A stretch of 64,000 nucleotides of DNA from Clavelina lepadiformis (lineage: Eukaryota; Chordata; Ascidiacea; Aplousobranchia; Clavelinidae), in assembly GCF_947623445.1 (NCBI RefSeq), contig NC_135244.1:18724860-18788859 (forward strand). The letters are read 5' to 3'. Positions 1 through 13,937 of the stretch are shown here, in pieces. Made by a program: the position numbers and the translations under genes. Every line of letters begins with the position of its first letter. The stretch's first letter is position 1. The notes under the pieces were generated by a model. The model ran no database searches and was not told the origin of the DNA. It saw only the letters and a program-made list of their open reading frames with translations.

Positions 1-2662
1 AATATGGTGTTTTACCATGGTGCCTGTATACGATGTTATCCAACTTTATCTGATAATGTATGAATTCTTAGAAAAATTAGTTGAGTTCACCCTACGAAAT
101 TTCATTTTTTTACTACTTGTATTTACCTTTCAAAACTTGCAAGTTCTACCCTAAACATTTTGTAGAGCAGGTTTTACTTTCGTAGTAGGCCTACTTCGCA
201 TCTGTTGACATCATTAGATCGCAGAAATAATCTTCACCAACGAGGAACAAAACAATTAATATGATTAAAAAAGTAAAGTAGGCTAGGGAAGCGGCGATTA
301 ATCTCCAATAACGCACGACTGCACGAGGTCTATGTGCATTGGTCCCACTAAGTTCAGGCGAGGATTGTCCAAAATTAGCTGGTAGTAATAGTAAGCATTT
401 TGTTGGTTGAAGTTATCAGTTATCACAAAGCAATGGTAGGCTACCCAATAGTACCCATACTTTAAATAACAAACTTCGTCAGCGGATAAGTGAATTAATC
501 TTGTCTATAAAAATCCAAAATACACTGCATGAATACGTTGATGAAGGCCAATCTTACTGCCTTGTATTATAGCGAAGCAAAACCGAAACTTACATTAGCT
601 ACAGTATATTGGCCAAGGCCTAAAACCAGCACAGCTCATCGTTCCTGAGATTAGGCTACTCTGTAGAAGGAAAGTTTTTATAACTGAAACCTTTTCAACT
701 AAAAACATTTCAGACAACAATTTCGCAGCAACGTATTAACCTACTTCGTTTATTTTCCAATGAAATTGGACAGCGTGATTTGAAGACGCAAGTCAGCTAG
801 GCTACCTTCACCTGTGAGCATCACGATCACATTTCCTTTCAATTTACCATGCAATTTGCTTTATGGATCATAGTGATGGCAACCTAAGTCTTCATGGTGT
901 GATATAAACCTCACAAGATAGTCGGACAATGATCAATATAATGCTTGCAATTTCACTGCGTTCTCTATTCAGTTTATATAAGGTAGTGCATTTAATTCTA
1001 TGTAAAATACGTGTGCAGACATTCAACTAAGGTTCATCGAAAAGGGTAAAGAAGAGGACACGGAGCAACTTTAGACAAAGATTCACCATATTAAGCATAA
1101 GCCGACTAAAACCCTTCGCTAACCAGCAATAAAGAAGTAAATTAGGGTGATATTAATAGTTCTATTTTTTCATGGTTGTTCTATAAATAGCTGGTTTCAA
1201 AGATAAATAACGGAATAACGGCCCTCAAGCATAGCTACACAATAATTTATAAGACGAAACTTTTAGGAGTTGGAACGCACGACGAACTTTAGGTGGAAAC
1301 ATCGAAAAAATGATAACGTTCAAAATGAAATATACAACACTGGTTACAAAACATGGTTGTACTGATTAATTATTATTTAGTTGTCAAACGATTCCAATGA
1401 AACCAAAAACATACCTATCGCTTTAAAACGAGGAGACTTCTACAAAATGTGACTGAAAACTAAAACGATATCTTAAACAGACGAATCGATAATTAATTAA
1501 TACAAATCAAAGACACGTACATTTGAAAAATCCCCTATTTAAACCAAGCGACGAAATGTCGCGTTCCCAACTCTGAAAACAGTGGCAGTTTTAAGTTGCA
1601 GAATACTGGAACTCAATAACAGCATAATTAATAAAAGTTGCTCAGTAAAATTAACAGTCCCGGAGCTCTATTGTAGAGCACCGTCTTTAAGAAATTTGCA
1701 GAATACGTTTTGGCACCATCAACTGTTGACTTAGGTGTCACACATTATGTACAAATCAATCACTATATGTAATGAGTCTTTGGCAGAAACTTAAAAAAAA
1801 CAAAAAAATACAATAAATCGACACCCGTATCTAGCAAAATGAGTTGAGGGTAAAAGAATAAGCTCGGTATAACCTCTCAACTTTGAGGTTGGTATAAAAA
1901 ACAGTTGATAAAAGCTTTACAATTATCGCCTTTAAAATATAGCGCTGCTGCTTGCGATAGCAGAGACGAGAAAAAAACAAATGCGACAAAATACACGAAT
2001 TTAAGCTATTTTAAGGCACTTGTACATGTGTTTTACTTTGACTGTAAACTTATCACGAGGGCTTCAGTCTTGAAGAAGAATACGTTAACAAAAAGACAAA
2101 AATGCAACGTGAACACGCGGTAAAAGCGTCTCCGTAAATTTCTGATAAATACTGATTTATTATCTGATCAGATCGTTCCCCATTCAACGTTGATATACCG
2201 GCTAACGTATCTTGATAAAAGATAATGGTCAAAATTTACCAAAACATGCACAACAAACAGACACAGGAATTAATTTTATGCGGCTCAGATAAGCAGCCAG
2301 CCAAGCAACCAAATCTGAAAGTAAAAACTACGCATGCATAAAAAATAACAATTAAACTGTGGGCACCAAGCTTTAAAAAGACATTGTGGACTGTGCGATA
2401 AAAACTCTCTCAAAACGCCGTTAAAATGCAATAATCTCATTTTTCTCAATATTTAAAATAAGACATATGAAGCTATTTATGAATTATACGATACGTCGCT
2501 TTCGAGAAACATTTGCCCCGAGTCAACTATCACAGTGTCCTAAGTAAAAACTACGAGCTGTTCGCAACACATTACTACGGAAGTATTATGTTACGACAGG
2601 TAGTGCGAAAGGGCGACGATCGTAGAAGTTTTGAAGCTTACCCACAACCTCAGTTTACTACT
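1..2662. other. Gene-free flank downstream of CDC14
   Basis: I see no supportable gene here. Open frames are short and lack family similarity. The right part is the 3' flank of the minus-strand CDC14 gene; a TTTATT at about 2156 would read AATAAA on the minus strand and is a possible polyadenylation signal for it. The rest is AT-rich sequence without obvious long repeats. Confidence 0.5.
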
Positions 2663-5600
2663 TCAGGTGTAGAGACGCGTGGACGATCTGGTAGTGTACG
2701 TTCGAGGGCTAGACCTGAAAAACAACGAGAAGACTTAGCCTTAACTTTCGTACTTCTTTTCATTTTTGCAGAGTTATAACGCTGTCAAAAAGCTTATTGC
2801 ACAACAAGAAACAAAGGCAAGCGAGCAGTGAGCATGCAATATTATAATAACGAACACACCATGATGCTTCCAACTTGTATTTCAGAATAAATTACCACAG
2901 CAAACCAGCAGTCAGGCAAATGAAACAGTTCAGCAATGTGTGCTAGTGTTAGAAAAAGATGCGAAAATGCGGAGCTTGTAACTCACAGGCTGTGAACGCG
3001 CAACGCATTTGACACTGGAGCCCTGTAGGCTAAAGTCGTGACTCCGTCGAAAGTGACTCCGCCGGTCCTCGTTCCGGTGAAGTCGTTCATGAACTTTTCC
3101 GGCATATGCCGGCCTGTTTTCAGATCCGCTTCGGGTGCGCTGCCGCATTGAATAGGCCGATGTGCCGACCGGGACGATGGGCTGATCGCCGATTGAAGAC
3201 GACGACGCAACCCGGTCCAAGAGACTGTTCATGGCGGGGTAACTGCCGCAAAGAAGGGGTAGAGATTGGTCGGGATTACAACCTACCGTGCCCGCGGTAT
3301 TTTCATGACATTACTAAGTATGTGCCTGTGGCATATCGATAGGCGACCCGCCCATGGAGTCGTATTACGTTTCAGTGCATAATATCTGAGACATGCAAAT
3401 ATCTAAGTCATACACAGTATGGCATGCAAATCAATAAAGGCCTGATCATGCACGATGAGTCAATGACCAATATCTGCAGCTCATTACAGCTGTCATAGAG
3501 ATGACCGTGTAACATGCAAAGCAACGGGGCATTTTTACTTCCAGCATTCAATTAGTCGTTCATGCTTATCTGGTCAAGAACCAATATCAAAGACCATTCA
3601 TTCCTTTACCAACCATTAATAAATGGTAATTGGGTTTACAACTAACTTCAAAATATCACATGCTGAGAACTCACTTTTTGGAGTTGGCGCTAGAGCTGGT
3701 GTTCCTCAATTTACTGCGGGTCTGGACACCTTGCCCCGACCCAGTATGTGTCGTCGCGTATTTGGACGTCTTAAGCGGTGAGGCGGTGCCATCGACCAAG
3801 GATGCCTGGTTGGAAGTTGTATTGTAGGATGACGTTGAATGACGTATGTGCCTAGACGCGGGTTGAGAGGGAGAACGGGTATGGGCGTAACTGTCGTCAA
3901 CCCTAATCAAAAACAAAACGTTATAGTATACTTAAGAAATGGAGATTCGTTTGCTGAAACCGATTCTTGCCGAAAAAGCCGATGAGGAGCTTTATAAACC
4001 ATACACAGCAGTCAAATATGGGCTTTGAGTACAATATCCATCAGTTAATCTTGAACTCACTTTAAAGTTCCAGTCGTGGCGGATCTTGGATGGCGACGAG
4101 CTTTGGCAGCTCTCAGGCGATCTCCTTGCGACAACCCTGCTCCGGAGCGACTTCTCGTTGTCACGCCAAGCTCCTGATAAAGTGCAATATAACGTTAATT
4201 ACGTGAAACGTGGTAAGAGAAAATGCTAAGTGTAAATCTTCATAACACCATATGCTCCGGATACGAAAATTATAAAATACGTGCTTTTTTCAATCTGTGA
4301 AAACATTTTGTCAAAAGCAGCCTAGTTGACCTCATCTTAGAATTGATCGCGGCGTTTGCTCACCTTTGGTTTATTGACAATGGAAAACAAAGTTGAATCG
4401 TTTTCGGTACGATCGTCGCCGGGACCGCTGCCAATACCAACGTTATCATTGTTATTCCGATCTCGAATCGATATGTCGTCGATTTCTGACGTCACTCGTT
4501 TCATGGCCAGCCTGTTTCCCCTTGCCCTTCCCTGGTTCACTTCAGCCCTCTGGATGTCCCCTTGGACCCACATGCTGTGCTGTTTACTGGGAAAGCATAA
4601 GAGAGCGTTAAAAGCATTAAAACAAGGCGGTGTGTTGGGTAGTATTTTTAGGTAATCTTTGTCGTTAATAATTGATCAACACGATATCTGAACGCGGCAG
4701 GAGCACAACCACTAAGAAATGGTAATGGAGGCTGATAAGCAAGAAATTACAACCACACTCACATAACAAACAAAAAAACGTTTGGCCATTGTCCATGTTA
4801 AACTTCACTATGATGTAAAACAACATCATAGTGAAAGTTATGTTCTAACTACAAGGTTGTCAATTGCTACTCACTCCTCCAGATAATGTTGCTGGGGACC
4901 GATGATGGAACCCGGTCTTGAGATTCGAATCCAGGCGATGGATTCTGCAGCGGTGAAGCGGAAATGCTTCATCATATAGCACGCTATCAACGTACCCGTA
5001 CGGCCCAGGCCGGCTGCCAAAAAAATCACGCGCTAAGTTGAATAATATGCGATATAAAAGCAGAAATATTATTTTAGTTCAGACTTCAGATTACTACAGA
5101 ACCTTCTAAAATAAAAATCTATGTGATATTAGCAAATTTAATGCAATCAAAGCGGTACGCCGATGGTCACGTTACGCTTCTGTGTGATGTCATGATTTGT
5201 TTTCGTATTAAGCATTCCTGTCAGGTTTAATATAACGATAATTTCTCGGTATAGGAAACGCATGATCGAAAGTGGATGTGGAAAAAACCGCTTTGGAAAA
5301 CGGGCTGCTGAAAATGCAGTGAGTCAGTGGCTGTTTACAACATCGTCAATCATCGTGTTTAAAAAATGAACAATATAAAACGGTTGTTTACAAGGAATAT
5401 ATTACTCTATGGCAAGAAAAATTGGAAGCAGATTCCGATTATTATACACAGCATGTGACCAAAAATTGTTTTTTCGGCAACTTCGAAGAAATTATTGATT
5501 TACGTCATAAGTAATGACGTAAATCAAAGACGCGACAAAAACACGTAGAACATCAGAAAAACAAAAACAGACTGTCATGGCATGTAAGGGTGGAACATAT

Positions 5601-8600
5601 TTCGCGGTTGAATAATCCGGAAAAGGGACCAGATAACATCAACAACGACAAGAACACATCACATAAAATTTGTTTAAGCCGCATAAGAGCGTCACAAAAA
5701 TTTATTCCATTCTTCTCGATTTGAAGGAAACGTTTGGTCTCTTTGTTGCTTATCACGAAAAGCAAACAAGAAATCGAGTTGTTCTTTTAAGTCCGCTCCA
5801 ATAAAGTTGGGGAGAAAAATTCATAATCACTGTTCGCATTCACAACACTAAGCGTTATTAACTTCCAATGGTTCGGATTGGACATGCCCGCGACCGAAAT
5901 GGGCCGACCTTGTTTGTATAACATCTATGCTTCAACAATAGCATTTTGTTACGTCATAATGGTAGATAAATGACGCGCTACGATCGATGATAATCATTAA
6001 ACCGGTTTAATTTACGAGCGCGGTGGTTGTAAAGTTTGTTAATCTGTTCTCGCAGCTTGACTCCGTAATTGTCAAACATCAGCATTTTGTTACGGCATCA
6101 CAGCACGTCAGAGTACAAAACAATAGCTTTATGGCCGATATTGGAGTCGACAAAACAGAACCGACTTTTGCCATAGTTACCACGCATTTAAGTTCGGTTT
6201 AATGAATAAAATTATTTGCGAACCGTGCGTCACGCATCCAGTAACGCGTGAATAACAAGAAAACCTTAAGTCGGGCAGCAATTTAAAAACACTTTGCCAT
6301 AACTTGGACAAACAAGTACTGTGGCTTATATAGAAAGCATCATGGCACAGTAGATATATGCCAGAGAACTTGTCATGGACTACGCGCTCCGAAGAATCCC
6401 TTCACTATTTCATTCCAATAGCATTGTTCTGTGGTTAGTTAGCCACTTACGGCTAACCAAATACCAATGTCGAGTATCGTAGTGACTGTCACAGGAGTGC
6501 GATACGATCGAAGCTGTCTATTTTAGGCAAGTGCATATCAGCAAACATGTAAACAGGGTGAGAGTTGTACCTTTACAATGAACGGCGATTGCGCCGTCGG
6601 TATTCTCGCATATATCCAGAAACCTTTTGAGAATTGCGTCTGAAGGTGTGCTGCCATCGACGAAGAATAGATCGTGGTGATCAAAGCCGGCGTCCTTGAA
6701 AAAATTACACAAAACTTGACTTGTTTCAACATAAATCAATCGATATTGACATCTGTGGACACCTACTCGAATTTATGAAAGTTTTTCATACATTTTAAGG
6801 GTGGTCTTTAATTTGAACAACCCTGATACCTGAAATCTTTTCGAGTCGTACATTTTCTTGTTTAGCCTAATGATGCAAGATACCCCGTGTTTTCGGAAAT
6901 ACGGAAAATAGGCTTCCGGAGCATGCAGTGGATAACCTGAAATACAACCGCCATCATTTAAACATGTCGGGTCACATCAAGAAGACACTAAACACACGTA
7001 AACCCACAAAGCGGGCTAAACTGTGTTTAACGAGCTGCTAACGCCAGATTCTATTAATAACTTAAAACTTCCATTATCAAAGTGAAGAAAATTCCATACT
7101 AATGACTGGTGTTGCGTCAACAAAAACAGCCAGTATGTTAAGCTAAGCTTTGATAAATGCTAGTACGCTAATAGCAAATGCGGCACTTGTGTTACAGAAT
7201 TCAAATCGGTCGACAACATAACTTACCGTTTTCGATCTTGCTACGAGGATGGGGACCACTGAACGCAAGGAAACGTTCAGGCAAAATCCAGTTAAAATCT
7301 CCATTTTCGACGCGTTCATAGTGCTCGTACTCATCTGGATCGAAGGTGTCCGGGGCGTACAACCGATGGGTGATGGCCCTTTCCACGCCGTGAAGGCAGT
7401 CCAGTAGGGTTAGATTGTACGAGCACGGGCCGAACGAGGCGTCCCTGAGAAAATAATTATCACGGTTCGTCAACGACGATGTGCTGTATAATTACAAATT
7501 TGTTAGAGATTTTTAGAATCTCTTGAAGGGATTGCGTACCTAAACGGCAAATAAGGTGGACAGTTCCCAGCGACTAGAGGTCGATAAGCTTCTTCTGCCG
7601 TTCGTTTCAAATGAAGTATCTAATAAACAAAGACCACAGCCGAAATTAAACAAAATGAAAAAACAGAGGGATGTTTAATAAGTAAATGAAGTCAAATTCA
7701 TATAGGCATCGAATGCATTCTACACTCGCCTGGTATGCACCAACTAGGAACGCAGCATTCGCGCGTTTTCTCGCATCAAACGACGTGTGATGTACAATTT
7801 TCTTCTTGGCCAATGTTATAGACTGTAAAATAACAAACACTCATGAATTCAATTTTCTAAATCAGTAAAAGATCATTGCCCCCGTACCAGGCGGTTAGTG
7901 GTCCAAAGTTAAGAGCGCTATGAATGTCCTTTCTACAAAAGGGGCAATGATGCGTTGATGCCCAATAAAGTTACACAACCGCGAGCATTGTTTGATATTC
8001 AATATCAAATCAACATGATTTTATTGGTTAGCATGGCCAGGAATAAAACCGCGCAATCCGGGCATATTTGTTTCATTGTGACGAACCACGTTTTATAAAC
8101 AAAACGGGAATCGGAAGAAACAAATGGAAAGATTACGGCAAGGTTACTTGGATGAACAACAATAGGTCAAACACGAAAACAATGGTCCGGCACTTACATT
8201 CATGAAAATAACAGTGTACAATAGAGAGAGTGTAGGTTATGTTTAACAAAATCGCTCTTTGCTTAAGGGGCAGTGAAGGATATCCACAGAGTGCGGTTGC
8301 GCTTTAAATGTAATTCTATTCGGCCTTCCAATACGCTATGGCTTTAATGTAGCAAAACATGGAGAAAGCCTATGGTTGGATTTATTCGATAATCAAATTA
8401 CAGCAGTCGGATACTATTGGTAATCTAACCTATAAGAAACCTGACATGAGCTTATACATTCCGAATAGGGATTGAATTCACGTAGTTGTGGCAAAACAAA
8501 CGCTTGTATAATGGCAGCAAGATTTCTCCAAAATGTAGACCTACATAATTTAATCAATGATCTCATGTCTAATTTCCTTGTAACGAATCCTGCATGTCTG

Positions 8601-9587
8601 GATGCGAGACAGTGGGTGCCCTATCAACTCTACAATCATTAGCTTGTAAGAGTATGAAAGTACGTGTCGTTTCTTTACGAGTCTGCAATATCGTGACATG
8701 AAGCATGAAGATGCATGTACAGCGCAGCAAACGATAGACGGGCGATTTATTGGCATCGTAATTGAGTAATCTCACGTTTCGCGAAACTTAAGTTCCTGTT
8801 TCCAATGGAAAATCCGAATGAGTAAAACGTTATAACACTAAGCAATGCGCCCTAGCATAGCAAACTATTCACAATTAGCTACTTGAACACAACTATGCCA
8901 GGTCCAAGTACTTTAAAGTGGAAGTGGCACTTAGTTCAAAGTAGGTTTTGTTAATAGCAATTGGGAATAAAGAAACTAGCCTGGATTGAAATGGAAATGT
9001 TCTAGAAATGGCAACTGCTAGTAAAGTTTAAAAAATTACAATTACTTCCCTAATACAGTTTGATCAATTTCAGCAAAAATCATTTTTTTATAACAAAATA
9101 ATTGGGCACTTCTCAAGCAGTTAGCTACACTTTTCCAATAGCAGACATCGTCTTTACAAAATAGCATTGGTAAATTGATAAAATGGCTGACAAAGTGATT
9201 AATTCCTCAATCATCATATACGACCCCCAGCATTTGGCAATTGTTGTTCTTACCTTCAATTTCTTATTAACTTTGTTGCAATATCTGTGCAGCTGGGCCA
9301 AATTTAAAGGACCAAAATCTGCATAAAAGCTGTTAAAAACAAAAGTAAAAGTGTAAAATATAAATCAAGCATCTTTTGTATATCTTTGATACATAATTTT
9401 ATATATCTACAATATATCATTTTACAGATCTCTTGGCTTCTAGCATGCAATGTGTTGGTAAGTGATTAAAGTATTTTCCAGAAATTATAGACCTACTTTT
9501 CATAGATGAGTTCATCATCTACACAAAAGTAATGTGTGTGAGAAGTACTTTTTGGTTTTGTCCTAAGTGTTGCGAAATAGAATTGAT
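2663..9587 (-). CDS. CDC14: CDC14 dual-specificity protein phosphatase (5' exon missing)
   Basis: Cdc14 family phosphatase, which removes phosphate from CDK-type Ser-Pro sites in mitotic exit, cytokinesis and cilia control. Exons in transcription order: 9497-9587, 9254-9329, 7730-7822, 7540-7619, 7227-7444, 6830-6936, 6571-6694, 4875-5013, 4364-4586, 4061-4173, 3715-3902, 2987-3224, 2663-2714. All phases agree, giving 579 residues plus stop, close to human CDC14A (594) allowing for about 15 missing N-terminal residues. The N-terminal domain reads [20 protein letters not shown]; the catalytic domain has the general-acid loop [12 protein letters not shown] and the P-loop HCKAGLGRTG, split by an intron between 6571 and 5013. 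The Ser/Arg-rich tail is variable. The last three exons are less certain: 3224-2987 is open in more than one frame, and I chose the frame whose phase fits both neighbours. One intron (7729-7620) has a GC donor. The ATG exon should end one base into an Asp codon and was not located. Confidence 0.9.
4801..4839. repeat. Short inverted repeat in CDC14 intron
   Basis: The arm at 4801-4816 (AACTTCACTATGATGT) is the reverse complement of 4823-4839 except for one bulged base. It forms a hairpin with a loop of about six bases. It lies in the intron between CDC14 exons 4875-5013 and 4364-4586. It could be a MITE remnant or chance; no function is implied. Confidence 0.6.
5495..5527. repeat. Perfect 14-bp inverted repeat containing CRE-like half sites
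   Basis: TTGATTTACGTCAT at 5495-5508 and its exact reverse complement at 5514-5527 flank a 5-base spacer. Each arm holds TTACGTCAT, which resembles ATF/CREB or bZIP sites. It sits in the 1.56-kb CDC14 intron between exons 6571-6694 and 4875-5013. It may be a regulatory palindrome or a remnant of a small transposon. Confidence 0.55.
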
Positions 9588-9878
9588 CTGGAGAAACAGT
9601 TATTTATGGTAAAAACATCTAAGGTAATCATGTAAAGTAAATTATAACCACCAAAGTTACAGATATTCTCAAGCTAGTAGGCTATTATACTTTTGGGAAA
9701 AAGTTTCAAAAACTGATAACACTGCTTTCAATATAACAGGAAGAAAAAAATCATAAATATACTTATAAATCAACTGTCATACAGCTTAAAAGTGGTAACT
9801 GTAAAGATTCATTTTTATTGTAACACAGTTTAGTTCATAAATATTATTAACGATCACACCATGGCAATTTATGGTATT

Positions 9879-10239
9879 TCATATTGCTTTTTTAGTAGCC
9901 AAATTCAAATTGCACTTCAAATTTTCAAAAATTTTGGTAGTACTTGAGGACAACACATTACAAGGAAAAATCCCACAAAAGTTAACCATATCTTCCAACT
10001 TAGTACCTTTGATAATTTCAGCAGCGCTAACTAGATCGTTGTCCTCTGATAAAACAGAATGTACTTCACGTCGAGTAAACGATGACGGGTCCAAAGCGTC
10101 TCTCTTCATTGCAAATTTTGTTTCAATCTTATCACCCAGATGATGATCTCCAATATGCATATGCTTTAATGCAGAAGCCAAATACATCTGAACTGCACAA
10201 GCCAAGGCCGTCAAAACAGATTCCTTGTCAATGATCTAA
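9879..10239 (-). CDS. Orphan coding-like terminal exon, unrecognised protein
   Basis: A minus-strand open frame begins right after an acceptor-like sequence (ctattag, then ATC ATT GAC AAG) and runs 119 codons to a TGA at 9879. It has mixed, protein-like composition, including ALACAVQMYLASALKHM and SFTRREVHSVLSEDNDL. I do not recognise the family. It would be the last exon of a minus-strand gene lying just upstream of CDC14, but I could not find convincing upstream exons between 10.3 and 18 kb. It might instead be a pseudogene fragment or a chance open frame. It is not part of the CDC14 coding sequence, whose N-terminus is short in all family members I know. Confidence 0.35.
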
Positions 10240-13200
10240 TAGTACACCTAAAATATTGTACCAAGCTATTGCACGAGCCTTAGTAAACACAAACTGTAGA
10301 TAAGAAAATAGAGCTTAATGTCAAAACAAAATTGGTTCATCTTGTAAAAACAAATGCCAAGTAATAAAATACCATGGTACTTATTTATACATAGGTGACT
10401 AAGTGCTAACATAAATGATCAATTTATTATCATCAATAGGTGTATATAAGACTATAAGACGTTAAACAAACTATTTTTTACAGACATTTCAAAGATTTTT
10501 CCTGCTTATGGTAGAATAAAAATAAAAAAATTCTAGCTGCATTTTGCCCTTCCATTAGGCTATAAATGACACAATTGAATGGCATCATTTAGTAGTAACA
10601 AAACATGCACTCTGTACTTTTATCTGTTTCTCAACTCTAAACGTACTTGGCTTCTTATAATGAGAAATAAACATGACGAAATCTGCTGACTTGAGCAGAC
10701 GACTATCTCACTGTACTGACATTGTTTAATTTATTATATTTTAAATTACACAATATACAAGAATTGTGTTTAGCTTGATAGTTTAACAAGAGATAGTCAG
10801 TGTATAACAGAAAACTTAGTGCAGACAAAAAATTAGCTTAAAATAATGATATTATCAGTTTGGTTTTGCAGTAAATCATGTCACTGATCAAAGTTTTCCC
10901 GCCGAAGCAACTTTTCCATGTCTACTCACTTGCCAGCTACTTTTACAATGATTAAACCAAAGTGATCAATTTATAAAAAAGTTTTCATACCAAATGGGAA
11001 TGCTGTAATTAAATAATTAGGCCAAGTGCACTATGTAGTAAGTTTCTTTTCGCAAACAAATGTTTGCTGATTTTGAAGAATTTTTAGAAACAAAAGAATG
11101 GCTTGACTCTAAGCAACATTAATGAAAAGCTTATTGGTATATAAACATCCGGTTTTTGCTGTTTTAATTGATCAACTGGAAGCGTCTAAAGTTGCAATCA
11201 ACATATTGAGTATTCTTACCATGCACTAGGCAGCAATCCTTTTTTATTACATTCTAAATACCATTATTATCGCGCATTATAGCTTAAAACACATGATTAA
11301 AGCCTACGTTTATCAACTAGGTTTACAGAAACACTTAGACTTGAGGTATTTATAGATCCCTATACAGAGCGATCATTTTAAACACATTCTATTGCAGGGT
11401 TTAGAACAGACAGGCAGTAAAGAAGCTTGTTACTGGCTTTTGAGAAAATATGCACCCAACAACCTGTGATGAAACTGTGATACCTGACTTGAAGGTATGA
11501 CACGTTTCGATGAAAAATCATACGTACAAATATACAAAGTTTGGTATGATGGCATGCACTAAAGCCAGACTGCAGAGTACGGCAAGAGCACACCCGAGAT
11601 TTTTTTTCTAAAACGGCATTGAACCCAGGCCGAACTGGTGTCTTCCAAAAAAAGAAAAGAAGAAAATTTAGTGTTTGAAACCGATATCTCTAAAAAGATA
11701 TCGTGTAGGACCGCATCTTGCCTGGACAAATGCCGAGCAGCCTTGGGCCTAGAGTTGCAGTGCACACCGGAGCTTTGTTTCTGCAAGTCTCGGCAAAAAC
11801 TGCCAAACTCTGTAGTCCAGCACTAAAGCCTTAATTCTTTGTTTAATAATTAATAATGTGAAAAATATCTTTAAACTTACTTAATTTAGGCTGCCACTAT
11901 ATCACCAGAAAAATCGTGCATCCCAGTCCATAGCTGTTTACTAAGTTTAAAAATCTCATAGCATAGCGACCTCAATCCACTTTAAACCTACCTTATATAA
12001 CGTAAATTTAACTTCAATAAAACCTCAGTAGTTAAAATCAACTTTTTGCCTACCTAGCCATTCTTCTAACCTAACCACTTATCTTTAACCACGCACTGCG
12101 TCGCCTATACTTACGATGAAATAGGCTAGTCATTTGCTTAAATCTAATGTTAATAGTTTAATGCACACATAATTTTTAAATGGTATGGTGATAAGGTATG
12201 ATAGTCTTTATTCTCGGACTGAGGAAGGTCTTTGTACGACTTAAACCCGGCGATGATTCTTCATCACTGGAGCCCGGTTGGCGATTACAGAGCGTATAGC
12301 CTTTATGCAAGTTCTAATTGTCACACATTTTTTATGGACAATGAATATTCTGAGAAAATTTCAACATCACGATCTGGCCTATCAAAGTAGCCAACTTTCA
12401 AAATTCTCAAACAGCATTACAGTCACACGAGTCATTTTACTGGGCTTAGTGTAATAGCCCAGCCTATGATAGGTCTAGTTTTTAAAAAGCATGACACTAT
12501 GACGTATCAGTCTTTAGGATAACCAAGAAACGTTTTAAATTGCCCGCTCACTAATCCCCATATTTGCCTTTCGTTACCTATGATAACTTATGTTTGACTG
12601 CGATTATTACCATTACAATATGTTGCAGCAATTGAAAATTCATTGCTCAAAACCACACACAACAAAGCGAAATGGTCAAAGTAAATCTCAAGTGTTTTAA
12701 AGTGAATTTGTTTTGAGTCCAATGGAAAACTAAATCAAGCGTGTCCAATTCGCGTCACATGATTACATTTAAACCAATCAGTTCAACTTGCGCGATGGTT
12801 CCTACAGCAACCACTTTATGTTGTTTCGATGAAAATGCAAAAATATTTTTATGCATTTCTATAGTCACGTGGTTCCAAACTTCCAAGGCTTTTTCTTGTT
12901 ACTAAGTAAACAATTACAATCAAACTTTCTTAAAAATAAAATTTGCAGATCACAAAAAAGACAATTCTTGAAAAATTATAAATTTTGAGAAACGTATGTT
13001 AAAAAGTATGGACTGCCAAGCTGTTTACGTCCTGTACTAACTAGATCACTGTAGCAAGTCATAAAAGTTAATGTACTGATTTTTACTGTCATATACAACT
13101 TCTGCAACACTAACCTCCTCTTGTAAAATATACACTGTGTCAAATAATTGTACATAGTACGTTTAGAAACACAGTAATAGGAATTGGTGATGTATTCTTG

Positions 13201-13919
13201 TACTATTTTTTACCATCTAACTTCAAGTCAAGTCATATCCTTGGCGTTTCCCTGGATACATTGATTTTGGTGTAAATATATAGCTTGTGTGTTTTCTGGT
13301 TTACTTTAGTTTCGTTTAATTTTAATATAGACGCATTCTGGTTCAGGTAGCCGTGCTAACGTCCCGTCGTTGTAGCGCGATTGTAATCAACATATTGCAC
13401 GTTAAGCCCTTAGGTCTTTGCCGCTTTTACCCCGTCGGTGATTATATTTGTGAGCGTATTTCTTGTTTGACCGGTCTACAATGAGGTTAGCACCATACTT
13501 TTCGCTCGCCACAGCCAATCGCGAAAAATAAACGATACAATAAAAAATTCTGCAAAGTTTTAAAAAAATCTACCAGACAGTGTACGTGGTATAGAGAAAT
13601 CTATCTTTCGCCTAATAGCGGCGTGTTCGTTCTTGAAATGGCAAGCAAGAAACACAACAAAACAAACGATTAAAACATAATAGTGTCTAGTAATTACAAT
13701 TGAGGTTACAGCCATATAAGGTGATAAGAAATAATAAAAAGAAAGTTAAATTTCAGTAATACTTTTACAAAAGAGACTGGTAAAATAATATACTCTATAA
13801 ATCACGTCTAAAATCACACACATTAAAACTGGTAAAACCCGTAAAAAATATCGCTCTGTCAATGAGAGGGTAAACAGCAAACAATTTAAGGTGTAACTGT
13901 AGTGTGGTAACAACAGGGT

Positions 13920-13937
13920 CCTTATCAATTGATAAGG
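13920..13937. repeat. Perfect 18-bp palindrome
   Basis: CCTTATCAATTGATAAGG reads the same on both strands. It contains two GATA cores facing each other. No neighbouring gene start is evident. Confidence 0.6.

Noticed and set aside
2513..2779. 88-codon plus-strand open frame
   Set aside because: It overlaps the last CDC14 exon on the opposite strand and has no independent support.
7880..7960. tRNA-like stretch with GGTTAGTGGTCC
   Set aside because: It cannot be folded into a cloverleaf with the invariant T-arm. No tRNA or rRNA gene was found anywhere in the window.
11638..11826. Cys/Lys-rich 62-codon plus-strand frame
   Set aside because: It looked like a small cysteine-rich protein at first, but it lacks a signal peptide, a start context and any match.
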